Shown here piece by piece: positions 1 through 10,107 of a stretch of 64,000 nt of DNA; within the stretch, counting starts at the first letter, position 1; each line of letters begins with the position of its first letter. This DNA comes from Apoda limacodes. Its lineage: Eukaryota > Arthropoda > Insecta > Lepidoptera > Limacodidae. Below the pieces are notes generated by a model. The model was not told the origin of the DNA, did no database searches, and was given only the letters and a program-made list of their open reading frames with translations. The stretch spans positions 3,654,563-3,718,562 of the forward strand of contig OX291540.1 of NCBI GenBank assembly GCA_946406115.1, read 5' to 3'. The position numbers and the translations under genes were made by a program.

Positions 1-2
1 AT

Positions 3-2357
3 ACCCATAAGGTTTTAGGTTTGTCTTGGTCCCCTAATACCGATAACTTTTGTCTTACCGTTACTGCACCTGTGAATTTCAAATGCACTAAACGAGTAAT
101 GTTATCGTGTATTGCTAAAATATGGGACGTTATGGGGTTTGTCGCTCCCGTCGTATTGTACGCCAAGTTACTAATTAAGCAGCTTTGGTTGTGCAAGAGT
201 GACTGGGATGACTTCCCACCCGATCACATCTGCAAGTTATGGAAGCAATTTTATGATGAACTGCCCGCTCTTAATAATTTGAAATTCCCGCGTCATATTG
301 GTATTACTGGTGGTAGCTCTGTCATCATTGTTGGCTTCGCAGATGCCAGTGAGAAGGCATATGGTGCAGTTGTTTACTTTCAAGTAAATAACGAAGGATC
401 CCGTACAGTACACTTGATCAGTGCCAAATCAAAGGTGTCTCCTGTAAAAGTCATTTCTCTTGCTAGACTTGAACTCTGCGCCATATTAATACTTGCTAGG
501 CTTATGAAGACTATTATCGCGGCTTGTAATAACCGTATAAACATTTCTGAAGTATTTGCGTTTTCAGATTCCACGGTTGCATTGTGCTGGGTTCATTCTT
601 CTCCGCACCGATGGGGAACTTTTGTTGCTAATAGGGTGACCAAAATACAATCAGAATTACCGTGTTGTCATTTCTACCATTGTGCAGGTGCCATTAATCC
701 CGCTGATTGTCTTTCACGTGGAATTACTCCTGCTCAGATCATTGACCATCCTCTTTGGTTCACTGGACCTTCTTGGATCAAGTTAGATCCATCTCAGTGG
801 CCTATTAGCGCATTTAACGCGTCAGAAATAGCTGAAGTTCCAGAAGAAAAGACGCATTCTTTGGCAGCAACCATCAAGCCAGAGTCGATAATTATGACTC
901 TTTCAACACGCATTTCGTCATGGTCAAAACTTCTTCGTACGTTAGTTTACGTTTTTCGTTTTCTTAAGCTTCTCCCGCAACGCAAATTTATAATCGCATC
1001 TGACCTTGAGTTTGTTGAACATAAAGTATTAAGGGAGATTCAGATTTTTTATTTTGAAGATCAAATTTCTAAATTAAACGCAAATCAGTCTTGTAGTACC
1101 GCATTCCAACGTTTGAAGCCGTTCATTGATGATGGTTTAGTGCGTGTAGGTGGCCGTTTACACAATTCATCACTAAGCTACGACCAGAAACATCCTATTA
1201 TTCTTCCGCGTAAAAATCATATTGTAGATCTGATTGTTGATCATCACCATAAGGTAAATTGTCACGCTGGGCCAACGTTGTTATTATCCATTTTGCGTCA
1301 AAAATATTGGATTTTTTCTGCTCGAAATTTAATCCGCACGAGGATATACAAATGTATTCCTTGTTTTCGTGTTCGTCCACGTCAAACTTTTCCTGAAATG
1401 GCCAGTCATAAGCCTTGTCGTGTCACGGAGTCTATAAAGGCATTCACTCACACAGGTATTGATTTTGCTGGTCCGCTGAAGGTAACACTATCTCGTGGCC
1501 GTGGTATTCGTTCCCAAAAGGCATACATTTGTCTCTTTGTGTGCCTCACAACACGCGCAGTGCATATCGAGCTCACATCTGAGTTAAGCACTACTAGCTT
1601 CTTGTCCGCTTTTAAACGTTTTTTATCACGCCATGGCCCTGTTTCATTCATTTATTCGGACAATGGGACAAATTTTGTTGGTGCCAAAAGAAAACTCAAT
1701 GAGATATTTGAGTTTTTGTCTTCCAATCATTTAAATACCCAATTTTCGCATGTATTAGCCGATAATCGCATCCATTGGCATTTAAATCCTCCAGCTGCTC
1801 CTCATTTTGGTGGGAACTGGGAGGCCAATATCAAGAGTCTAAAGGCTCATTTATTTAGAGTAATAGGCGAACAAATTTTGACACTTGAGGAATTAACAAC
1901 TGTTTTAACGCAGGTAGAGGCAGTTATGAACACTCGACCTCTGTGTAGAACACTTTCCAGTGACCCGTCAGAACCTATTGCGTTAACACCAGCTCATTTT
2001 TTATCGTTAACACCGCTTAAATATTTACCCGCATCAGATGATGCTGACCGGCTTAATCTGCATTCACGACATTTATTATTGGATAGGTTAGTTAAATCTT
2101 TTTGGCAGCGTTGGAGGTCAGACTACTTGCACACATTATTAATTAGAGAAAAGTGGAATACACCTACAAATCCCATTAAGATAGGAACAGTTGTAATTCT
2201 TAATATGGAGAACACCCCTCCTTTACACTGGCCTTTAGGTATTGTTGAGGAAGTTTTTCCGGCTAAAGACGGGGTGACACGCGTCGTCAGAGTTAAAACT
2301 CGTACAGGGTCGTACCTTCGTCCGGTAGTGCGACTTTGCCCGCTACCTGAACAATAA
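3..2357 (+). CDS. Pao/BEL retrotransposon polyprotein, C-terminal part (RNase H, integrase)
   Basis: This is the 3' half of a BEL-type polyprotein; the frame is open to the left edge, so the gene starts outside the window. Residue numbers count from the TTG codon at base 21. Seen: the RNase H-like region of the Pao family with acidic residues in GFADAS (D108), LARLELC (E151), FSDST (D183) and NPADC (D229); a zinc-binding integrase head with paired H near 410-415 and C445/C448; an integrase core with D481 (DFAGP), D547 (SDNGTNF) and E601 (GGNWEA); and a C-terminal part like the domain that usually closes BEL proteins. The enzyme would copy the RNA template and insert the cDNA into the chromosome. 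No stop or frameshift interrupts about 780 codons, which suggests a fairly young copy. Gag, protease and the RT core are outside the window. High confidence in family. Confidence 0.93.
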   Translation, partial: THKVLGLSWSPNTDNFCLTVTAPVNFKCTKRVMLSCIAKIWDVMGFVAPVVLYAKLLIKQLWLCKSDWDDFPPDHICKLWKQFYDELPALNNLKFPRHIGITGGSSVIIVGFADASEKAYGAVVYFQVNNEGSRTVHLISAKSKVSPVKVISLARLELCAILILARLMKTIIAACNNRINISEVFAFSDSTVALCWVHSSPHRWGTFVANRVTKIQSELPCCHFYHCAGAINPADCLSRGITPAQIIDHPLWFTGPSWIKLDPSQWPISAFNASEIAEVPEEKTHSLAATIKPESIIMTLSTRISSWSKLLRTLVYVFRFLKLLPQRKFIIASDLEFVEHKVLREIQIFYFEDQISKLNANQSCSTAFQRLKPFIDDGLVRVGGRLHNSSLSYDQKHPIILPRKNHIVDLIVDHHHKVNCHAGPTLLLSILRQKYWIFSARNLIRTRIYKCIPCFRVRPRQTFPEMASHKPCRVTESIKAFTHTGIDFAGPLKVTLSRGRGIRSQKAYICLFVCLTTRAVHIELTSELSTTSFLSAFKRFLSRHGPVSFIYSDNGTNFVGAKRKLNEIFEFLSSNHLNTQFSHVLADNRIHWHLNPPAAPHFGGNWEANIKSLKAHLFRVIGEQILTLEELTTVLTQVEAVMNTRPLCRTLSSDPSEPIALTPAHFLSLTPLKYLPASDDADRLNLHSRHLLLDRLVKSFWQRWRSDYLHTLLIREKWNTPTNPIKIGTVVILNMENTPPLHWPLGIVEEVFPAKDGVTRVVRVKTRTGSYLRPVVRLCPLPEQ

Positions 2358-2458
2358 TAATAATATACCGCAATTCTAGTTTTATTTTTGTCTTTTTTTT
2401 GCATGTTTCTAAAATTAGATTGATATTTTTTTATTTTTATTTTTTGAAGGAAATCCTT

Positions 2459-2960
2459 CAAGGAGGGGGAAAATGGTTGCGCCACCTAGTGTAGTAGTGT
2501 AATTAATGATATAAAATTGCACATATACTGTGATCTCCTATCCCTTTTTCTCCTACCCATACCTCGCCTATACAAGAAGAGGGCGGATGCTTTCACATCC
2601 GAATTGAACAGTCAAGGAAAGACAACGATGCTATGCACATCCACTTTTGGTAAACCGTGAATTTTGGTGTTTTATAAGTGTGACCTCAGAACTGCCTTTT
2701 GCGCGTGTTTGTGTTGACGGTGGCCAAAACTATTGAAGAAAACACCCAGGATTTGTGACGTAAATCTAAGGGTCTGCAGATCTGCCAGAAGCACCGCCAT
2801 TATTTTCGAGGTATTTTTTCCTTTCATACTGCTTCATTTAATAACCTTCCACAGCAGTTTTTGAGATCTCATTCTCCTTTCTCTGTGTATGTGCATATTG
2901 ATTTTAATAATTCATCCACCTTATTTTTTATTGCGCCCCAGCGCCCTATGGAAACTACAT
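2459..2960 (+). mobile_element. Polypurine tract and 3' LTR of the BEL element (right end uncertain)
   Basis: About 100 bases after the polyprotein stop lies a purine run AAGGAGGGGGAAAA (2459-2472), followed by TGGTTGCGCC. A polypurine tract directly before a TG is where a 3' LTR begins. The 5' LTR is outside the window, so the right end cannot be fixed by comparison; 2960 is a guess based on usual LTR length. From here to about 3370 I see no coding sequence. Confidence 0.55.
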
Positions 2961-3369
2961 TAACGCGCCGTCACTTTCATTAAAGAGTTTGCTAAACGGC
3001 TAGTACTAAGTAAGCCTCAGTAAATTGCAAAGCTAGTCAATACCTCGCTCAAAGGCTGTTCAGCGAGGTGGTTCCGCCAGCATATTAGGCAATATGCCAA
3101 AAAATAATACTTTGGACAGGGTATTTTTATTATAATTTCTTATATATAGGTAGGAGGTTAGTTTTTATTAGGGTATATTTTATAAGTTCAAGTTCATGCA
3201 ATGGACATTTATTACAACTGGAAAGGCATCTTAAGGATGTAGAAGTATAGTATATTAGCTGTTACCTAAATTTACTCGCTAATTTATATTTAGACGGTGT
3301 AATTTTTAAGGCAACTCCTTGTTTTTCGTGTAATTAACTATGTCTGTGCCTAATTTTAGCACCTGGTGC

Positions 3370-3929
3370 CCGGTGTACCTAGAAGTACACGACCAGATCA
3401 GTGACCGTCAATATGGCTTTCGCCACGGTCGCTCGACACTAGTGTGTCTCACACACAGATGGGCACTATCCATTGAGAGTCAGAGGGAGGCATTGGCATG
3501 TAGCCTGGACATAGCGAAGGCGTTCGATCGGGTCTGGCACTTCGAAGTTGCCATCTTACGGAGTGCCCGAGGGTTTGTGCAAATGGGTGGCTAGCTTTTT
3601 GTCCGGCAGACGCATACGAACCGTAGTTGACGGTAGTTGCTCTGATAGCATGGACATTAAATCTGTTTCTACTGCATATCAATGACATGTTGGACATCAA
3701 CAACATGCATTGCTATGCAGATGACAGTACTGGAGACGCTTATTACACGGGTCGTGCAAACATCCGTCGTTCCGTTATGGAAGAAAGCCGTGAAGAACTT
3801 GTGTCTCAAATCGAGACCGCACTGTCTAATGTCTTTAACTGGGAACGGATAAACTTGATCCGATTCAACCCTACAAAGGCACAAGTCTGCGTGTTCACCG
3901 CCAAGAAAACCCCATTCACTGCCCAACAA
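3370..3929 (+). pseudogene. Non-LTR retrotransposon family 1, copy A, RT part (5' truncated)
   Basis: Broken frames at 3340-3594 and 3627-3938 encode reverse-transcriptase pieces: YGFRHGRST, then [12 protein letters not shown] (the first catalytic Asp block), then a frame change, then HINDMLDINNMHCYADDS with the YADD catalytic box. The stretch that should carry the PQG motif is missing: after SDSMDI the sequence jumps to LFLLHIND, unlike the related copy at 48-50 kb. The copy lacks the endonuclease and the first RT motifs, so it is 5' truncated. Jockey/CR1-like by motif order; the exact clade is not certain. Confidence 0.85.
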
Positions 3930-5557
3930 ACAATTTAGCGTTGGTTTCAGGTAATTTTGAAACTTAGAGTACTACTATTGATTTATAATGGATTCAGTTG
4001 TCACTAAAATTGATACAGTTCACTTATGAAATAAATTTAGCTCTATAGGTTGTATTAGAACCGAAAAAAAGATGTTGAATATTCTTTCCAGCTAGTGTAG
4101 TAGCAGCGGCCGCTTATATACTTATGACGTTAAAGCTTGTTTCGGCCTGCAGCGTCAAAAGCTGTTTCAAGACCTTCATTTACTCCCTATAATTCTTATA
4201 ACTATAAATCTGCTATATTAGAGTTGCTTATACATCATAAGGCTGTTGTTCAACTTCATTAACGTCATTGGTTCTGCAACGGAGTTAATTAAGAGTGTAG
4301 TAACACCAAACACTACATGCGTTGTATAACTCTTACATACAGCTGTAATACGAAAGACAATGATAGGTTAAATAGTTATAGCAGTTTTGTACGAACCTGA
4401 TATAAGGGTTATGTTGTAAGATAAACAAAAGGTATTTTTTTTATGACACCATTTAATGTTTCTAACGCTGTTTTTGTTTCTAATCTAACCTTACATAATC
4501 AAAATATTTATTGAACTGAGCTAAAATTTGGGACTTCACTACTTCGTAAAGAACCCTAATCTTAAGGTATAAAGGTAAAGCTAAATCCGGTATTTTACTC
4601 TCCGCTGCAGGTAAAATGTCTTCGCTAAGTGCGTAGTTTCTCTCTTATGTCAACCAAAGATAGCATAATACACTTGACTACCGGCGTTGTAGTTCTTCAA
4701 GTGTCGTAATAGATGTAAGAAAAGTCTGCACCTTTAAGATAAATATCGCCATGTTCAATCGCTTTCTGTCAAAAAAAAATAATATTTATTTATACAAAAT
4801 CACTTTTAAATGACGTGGTACCTAAATATTCCGAATTGTTCTACATAGTTTATGAATACAATCACTAAAACTGACCAACATTTGAAATTGAATGTCTAAA
4901 AACTATTTTAGGTTATTAGTACTTTTAGTTGTTTTACTTTTTTTTCCTTAAAATCATATTTTTTCGGAGGCGCGTCAAAATTGAGACGAGAAACATGATA
5001 CACAATCACATTAAACTTGCAAGCGCACTAATAATTAATATTACACTTTAAGAACACTGTTAATCAACAATACTTACATTTTGTGATGAAAATTTTGCAA
5101 TGTCCGTAGATAAACAGTATCATTTATTTAATATTTATAAATTAATGTAATTTTATGACTTTAGAAGTTTTTACTATCTACTTTTGACCCCGAAAACGCT
5201 ACAAATGAGTAAGAAGGTATCAAAATTCGGATCCAAGTTCCATTTGACACCGTTATAGATATTTTATATATAATTAACAGTTTCAATAAAGTCCATTTTA
5301 AAGGTGCAATAAAGGTTCGAGCGGAAAACTGACGATCTTATAATACCTCTTATACACTTCTACTAAAGGTTATATAGAACCACTATTAAGGAGCTATACA
5401 GGTTTTCCCTGCTAAATTTTTCGCCCCAATCGAAGATTTAAAGTTGTTATTACACTCTATAACTCTCTTATAAATTATACGCTAACTCTTTAATATTTAA
5501 GTAGAACCGAAAAAAAGGTCTACTACGGCTTTTCTTAACGCTACAATGTTACTGAGG
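3930..5557. mobile_element. Unidentified 1.6-kb insertion inside LINE copy A
   Basis: The LINE reads to CCATTCACTG near 3919-3929 and resumes at TGGTTCTACAATTCC near 5558. In the sister copy at 48.7 kb these two stretches are adjacent, so the DNA between them was inserted. It is AT rich and I find no coding sequence or clear terminal inverted repeats. A GAACCGAAAAAAAG motif occurs near both ends (about 4057 and 5502). The class of element is unknown; the boundaries are good to about 10 bases. Confidence 0.6.
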
Positions 5558-6236
5558 TGTGGTTCTACAATTCCAGAACACTCCCATTTCCATCTCCAAG
5601 AGCATTGGGATGGACAAGGTGAAGCTGGCGTCCAAAAAACTTGGTTTACTCAACAGAGCGAAGCAATACTTCACGTCGGGGCAGATGGTGTAAAGACAAG
5701 TCGCAAGTTCGGCCCCATATGGAGTACTGCTGCCATCACTGGGCGGGTGTACCCGGATACCAGCTTGGCCCTTTTGACTCGGTTCAACGACGGGCTCTGA
5801 GAATTGTTGACGATTCCGAACTCACTCGCGGTGTCGAGCCCTTAAGTCTGACGAGAGACTTTGCCCCCCTGTGTGTGTTCTACCGCTTGTATAATGGGTT
5901 ATGTTCTGAGGAATTGTTCGAAATGATGCCCACGGTTACTTTCTACCATCGCACCGCTCGCTATCGGCAGGGAATTCATCCTCACACATTAGAACCTAAA
6001 TGGTCGCGTAACTCAGAGAAACTTTCTCCCGCGAACGCTTAAGCTGTGGAATGAGCTCCCTGCCAAGGTTTACTTCAAGGATGGAGTTCTTCAAGAAAGA
6101 AGTTATTAGATTTCTGAAGGATCGGCAACGCGCGAGTGATACCCCTGGTGTTGCAAGCTTCCATAGGCTACTGAGACCGTTTACCATCAGGCGGACCGTA
6201 AGCTAGTTTGCCACCTTAGTGGTATAAAAAAAAAAC
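5558..6236 (+). pseudogene. Non-LTR family 1, copy A, C-terminal part and 3' end
   Basis: Frames at 5546-6042 and beyond encode the C-terminal region of the same family, with blocks such as [41 protein letters not shown] and [20 protein letters not shown], the same as in the copy at 48.1-48.6 kb. Frame changes occur near 5640 and 6030. The 3' end reads TTGCCACCTTAGTGGTATAA followed by an A run ending near 6236, and the same 3' terminus is present in reverse at 48.05 kb. Confidence 0.88.
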
Positions 6237-6589
6237 AATTATATATGTAATAACAATATAATAGTAAAAAAAAAAACTGTCAAAGAGACGACTTTAAAAT
6301 TTTACATATTTATATTATATTTAATGTATTAACGTGAATTGAACCCCAAACAAAGTTTAAAAATAATTTTCACATCTGCCTATACGTGCACAATTATTAG
6401 ATTTTATGTAATGTGCAGTGCGCAAAGCTAATTCCATTACCAGCTGATCATCATATTCTGAGCATCATTTTTCGCGGAGGACACGTTTTGGTAACCAGGC
6501 AACAGAAGCTATTTTTCCTGCTGCAGCTGCGCAGTGGTCGACTTTTGAAGACGCCAAGAACCTACCTAATTTGTTATGACATTTCGAAT

Positions 6590-7008
6590 GCCTTTAATCG
6601 TGATGACGGAAAAAGACCGGACGGTTTATCGTTGATTCCCTGGAAGAAGGGGCGGGCCTTAATATGGGACGTTATGCGTCAAAACCCTGGCTCCGTCTCA
6701 CCTCCCTAGGACCAAACTTAAAGCTGGAGGGGCAGCCCAAGTTGCAGAGTCTCGCAAACGGCGCATATATAACTCATTACTAGGAAACTATGAATTTGTG
6801 CCGTTTGCAGTTGAGACTCTGGGTCCATGGGGTTCAAGTGCTAAAACTTTCTTAAAGTCAATACTACCTCGACTAATCGGAATCAGCGGTGACAGGAATG
6901 CAGGCTGCTATTTTGCTCAAAGGATTAGCTTAGCCGTCCAAAGAGGAAACGCAGCCTGCATTCTTGCCACAATGCCACGCGGACCAGGTTTATTTGATTG
7001 TTTTTAAG
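6590..7008 (+). pseudogene. Relic of a transposon-type protein with DGKRPDG...GRALIWD motif
   Basis: Frames at 6413-6709 and 6798-7007 give two joined blocks: [13 protein letters not shown] with [11 protein letters not shown], then after a frame change FVPFAVETLGPWG, RLIGISGDRNAGC and RISLAVQRGNAACIL, ending GPGLFDCF and a stop. I recognise this layout from C-terminal regions of many uncharacterised invertebrate proteins linked to mobile elements. The PD followed by a W-GR-L-WD block resembles the core of PD-(D/E)XK nucleases; that is an inference. The part upstream of 6590 is unrecognised. One frameshift between the blocks makes it non-functional. Confidence 0.55.
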
Positions 7009-7904
7009 TTAGTTTTATTATAGTTTGTTATTTTTTGTGCGTAATTAGCTTCAATTTTTAAATAAAGGTATGTTGATATTACAATATATAAAAATTATAA
7101 TTATAATTAGTTTTATATTATTGAACATAAATTAGTTTGAACATTCTTTAGTAATGTACTAATTTTATATAATTTTTCAATTCGCATTGGCTTTTCACAA
7201 TCAATGTGGTTTAAGCTAGAACAAGGAGACATCGATATGTCCAAATTTTCACAGTTTATCCAAAGTATTCCAATTTTGCAATAAATTAGAACTACAAATA
7301 TTTTTATTCACATTCGCTTTCGCAACATGATATTCTTTTTTCGCATCCATATTATAACATATTACAATATTTATAAAAAATTGATCAAACCTGAAAAGAA
7401 AATTGACTTATTTGTAAATTTATCTGAGCAAAAATCGTACGACCTAACGACAAAGGTTCTGGATGAAAGATATATAATTATATTAAAATTATAATTAAAA
7501 AAATAAATTAGGTAGATAAGTGTAAAACATTATACATAGTTAATCCCCTACCGATAGCATAGTTAAGCACAGTTTAGGTAAACTTCCAAATAATATAGAT
7601 GATGTACGCACTACGGAAGCTAACTAGCACGGCGCGGGGCGGTGTGAATAAATAGTAACTATAAACTCCGAAATTTTTAGTAAATTATGTATTTGAAGTA
7701 TAATACAGAAATTCACAATTCAAAATTACAGTTTACCGTACGTTTGTGTATTTGTTTTAGTAAGTATCTACTCTTTTTGCGAAAGATTGTTTAACCATAT
7801 TCCATATCATTAAAAATTAAAAGTATTTTTTATTAATTAAGTGTTCAAATTTAAATATTTTAAAAATAAGTGAAAAATCTAGTATTGTGACTAATAAATA
7901 GTAA

Positions 7905-8095
7905 GTAATTAGGCGAGGTGTCTTGGCATAGTTGATCGGAGCCCTAGGACCACCGCGAAGGTGAGCGGTGCGATAGTAGACACAACTTGCTAGATAGACC
8001 CATATAGATACGTAAAACTTGGTGAGCCTACCGCCGTACTGGGCACACTGGGTACTGGGTCCTGACAACTTTACGAGTAACAAATTGTTATTAAA
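7905..8095 (-). repeat. Degraded copy of the short repeat at 15.92-16.23 kb
   Basis: The stretch with TGGTGAGCCTACCGCCGTAC, then TGACAACTTTACGAGTAACA, lines up in order and spacing with TGGTGAGCCCATCGCCGTGC and GACAACTTTAGAATTGAGAA in the 16-kb copy. The tRNA-like head is not visible here. The strand follows the better copy. Confidence 0.5.
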
Positions 8096-8675
8096 ATAAT
8101 ACTTTTTATGATATGTACACATATTATACACTTATTTAATTATATCAAAATTTTCTAAAAGCTTATTATTACTAATTAATTTTAATAATTATGAAGTAAT
8201 AAAAATTTTATGAATGCAGTTACCATAAAGTCGGTAAAGTTAGGTAAAAATTATCCAGGCAAAATGTACTTAAAATGCTCCCAAATGTAAAATCCAATAG
8301 TTTGCATATAAAAAATTTAATCGGAACCACGAAATAATATTCAATTTAGTTGAAATAAAATCATTGCCTTAAATACGATTTTAATATCTTAAAAACGGTG
8401 AGATTAAGTTAAGAATAGTCTAAAATAATATCCAATGGATTTTTTTTGTAAGGTTTAACCAGAAAAGCTGGACTTCTGGTTCCGATATAAAAGAGAAATC
8501 AGAAAACTTCAGTTCTCATGAATACAATTTCAGAAAGAAAAGAAAAAAAGAAAATAAGTTTATTGTTGATAAATACACGCAAAAAATAAGCTACAAAATC
8601 ATTAATTGGTTTAACGTGCGTTATTACCATTTATTTATTTACATGTTGTGTAATCTAATATATATTTCATAACGT

Positions 8676-8740
8676 TGACGATTCAAAAGTGTTTGTAAAA
8701 ACCTAATTTGAATAAAAAAAATTGACTTTGAATACCTTTT
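8676..8740 (+). repeat. Lepidopteran LINE/SINE-type 3' tail, copy 1
   Basis: TTGACGATTCAAAAGTGTTT is followed by a T/A-rich run ending in TTTGAATAAA and an A run. The same terminus occurs at 59.4 kb (minus) and 63.1 kb (plus). The body upstream is not recognisable. Confidence 0.6.
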
Positions 8741-9524
8741 ACATATAAGTAACTATGAATGAATTAATGAATTTTATATTATTAATAAACGAATTGCTAT
8801 AGGTATGGTACATTACATAATTTCAGTGTCAAGTTAGTATATATTTATATATATATATATATATATATGTATAATCATCTAACAATAAATAACGAAAATA
8901 TTTGTCGATTTGACATCTTTAAAAAAACCAGCCAAGTGCGAGTACACCAAGGGTTCCGTACCTACCACAGTTTATGTCGTTTACAAACACAAATACATAC
9001 AAGCCCAAAGCCACTAAGCGGTCACCCATTCAATTACTGACCAAGCCTTTAAATGTGTTACTGTTTGTCTCAATAATAATACCTAGATAGCGCTGTAATG
9101 GTAATTTAAGATGGTTAATGGCTCTGGCCTGTTTCACCATTCTTAGAGTCTAGGCGCTTGTTGGCATTTTGCGCAGAGACAAAAGAGTTCGCTCACTATT
9201 AATTGGTAGTCATACTTGTTACGCTATGACCGTTCTCTGTCTCTCAAAGTTTTATAATAAAGAGTTTATAAAGATATTCATATAAATATTTTATATCCCT
9301 CGTTCGTAATTACCATCAACCAGTTTTTAAATGAAAACTAATTAAAAAAAAAATCATTCTTCCTTAGAATATTTATAAGAAGGTTTTATTTATTAATTCA
9401 AGAAATATTTTATTAGTCTTTTTAATTTTTTTGAAAGAGCCTGGATATGGTCACTATGTTGGTACAAAAGTGCGAGTATCAAATTCTTGTCAGTAAAGAA
9501 CGGTGCAAAGTTAGAAAATAGCCA

Positions 9525-9794
9525 TTGGCAGGAAATTCATCTTCACACGTTAGACCCTAAATGATCACGAACAGTGCGGTTTCAGAGGAACTTTTTCTCG
9601 CAAACGCTTAACTAAAAACTTATAGAATAAGCTCGCTGCAAAAATTTTCTCTAGGGACTACAATATAGAGTTCTGCATGAAAGAAGTGATAGATTCTATC
9701 TAGAAAGGGTAAAACGACGAGCGTGTAATGTCCATGGTGTTGCAAGCGTCCACAATTTAAGTTGACCGCTTAGCATCAGACGGACCTCAAGGCT
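9525..9794 (+). pseudogene. Non-LTR family 1, copy B, decayed 3' fragment
   Basis: TGGCAGGAAATTCATCTTCA matches the start of the IHPHTLEP block of copy A (5967 onward), and the following 250 bases track copy A down to CAGACGGACC near the 3' end, with many substitutions and stops. The fragment ends just before the family terminus, where the T-rich 3' end of the minus-strand family-2 LINE begins. It was probably interrupted by that insertion. Confidence 0.75.
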
Positions 9795-10107
9795 ATTTTT
9801 TTATTTATTTTTTTATTTTTATTTTTATTTTATTGGGGTTTATAAACAATTACATTCACAAATTATAACATAAAATAGCAATCAACAAATAAGCATAAAT
9901 GTAACCTACACCATAAACCACATAATACAAACAAACAGAAAAAAGTAAGCGGATACTAAAAGTCTAGCTACCTATATTTTTTATTTTTATTTTTTATTTA
10001 CTTTTTTTTTTTTTTTTAGTATTGATAACTTTTTAAAGAAACAAAACAAAACAAATATTGAGAAAATTAAGCTAAATAAAAAGCTACAGTACAAAGCAGA
10101 TATATGA

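Larger units (their letters stand above)
7009..9524. other. AT-rich non-coding DNA with scattered repeats
   Basis: No credible gene. It contains a degraded short repeat (7905-8095), a LINE-type 3' tail (8676-8740) and a TA microsatellite at about 8840-8870, listed separately where informative. The rest is low-complexity AT-rich sequence. Confidence 0.6.
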
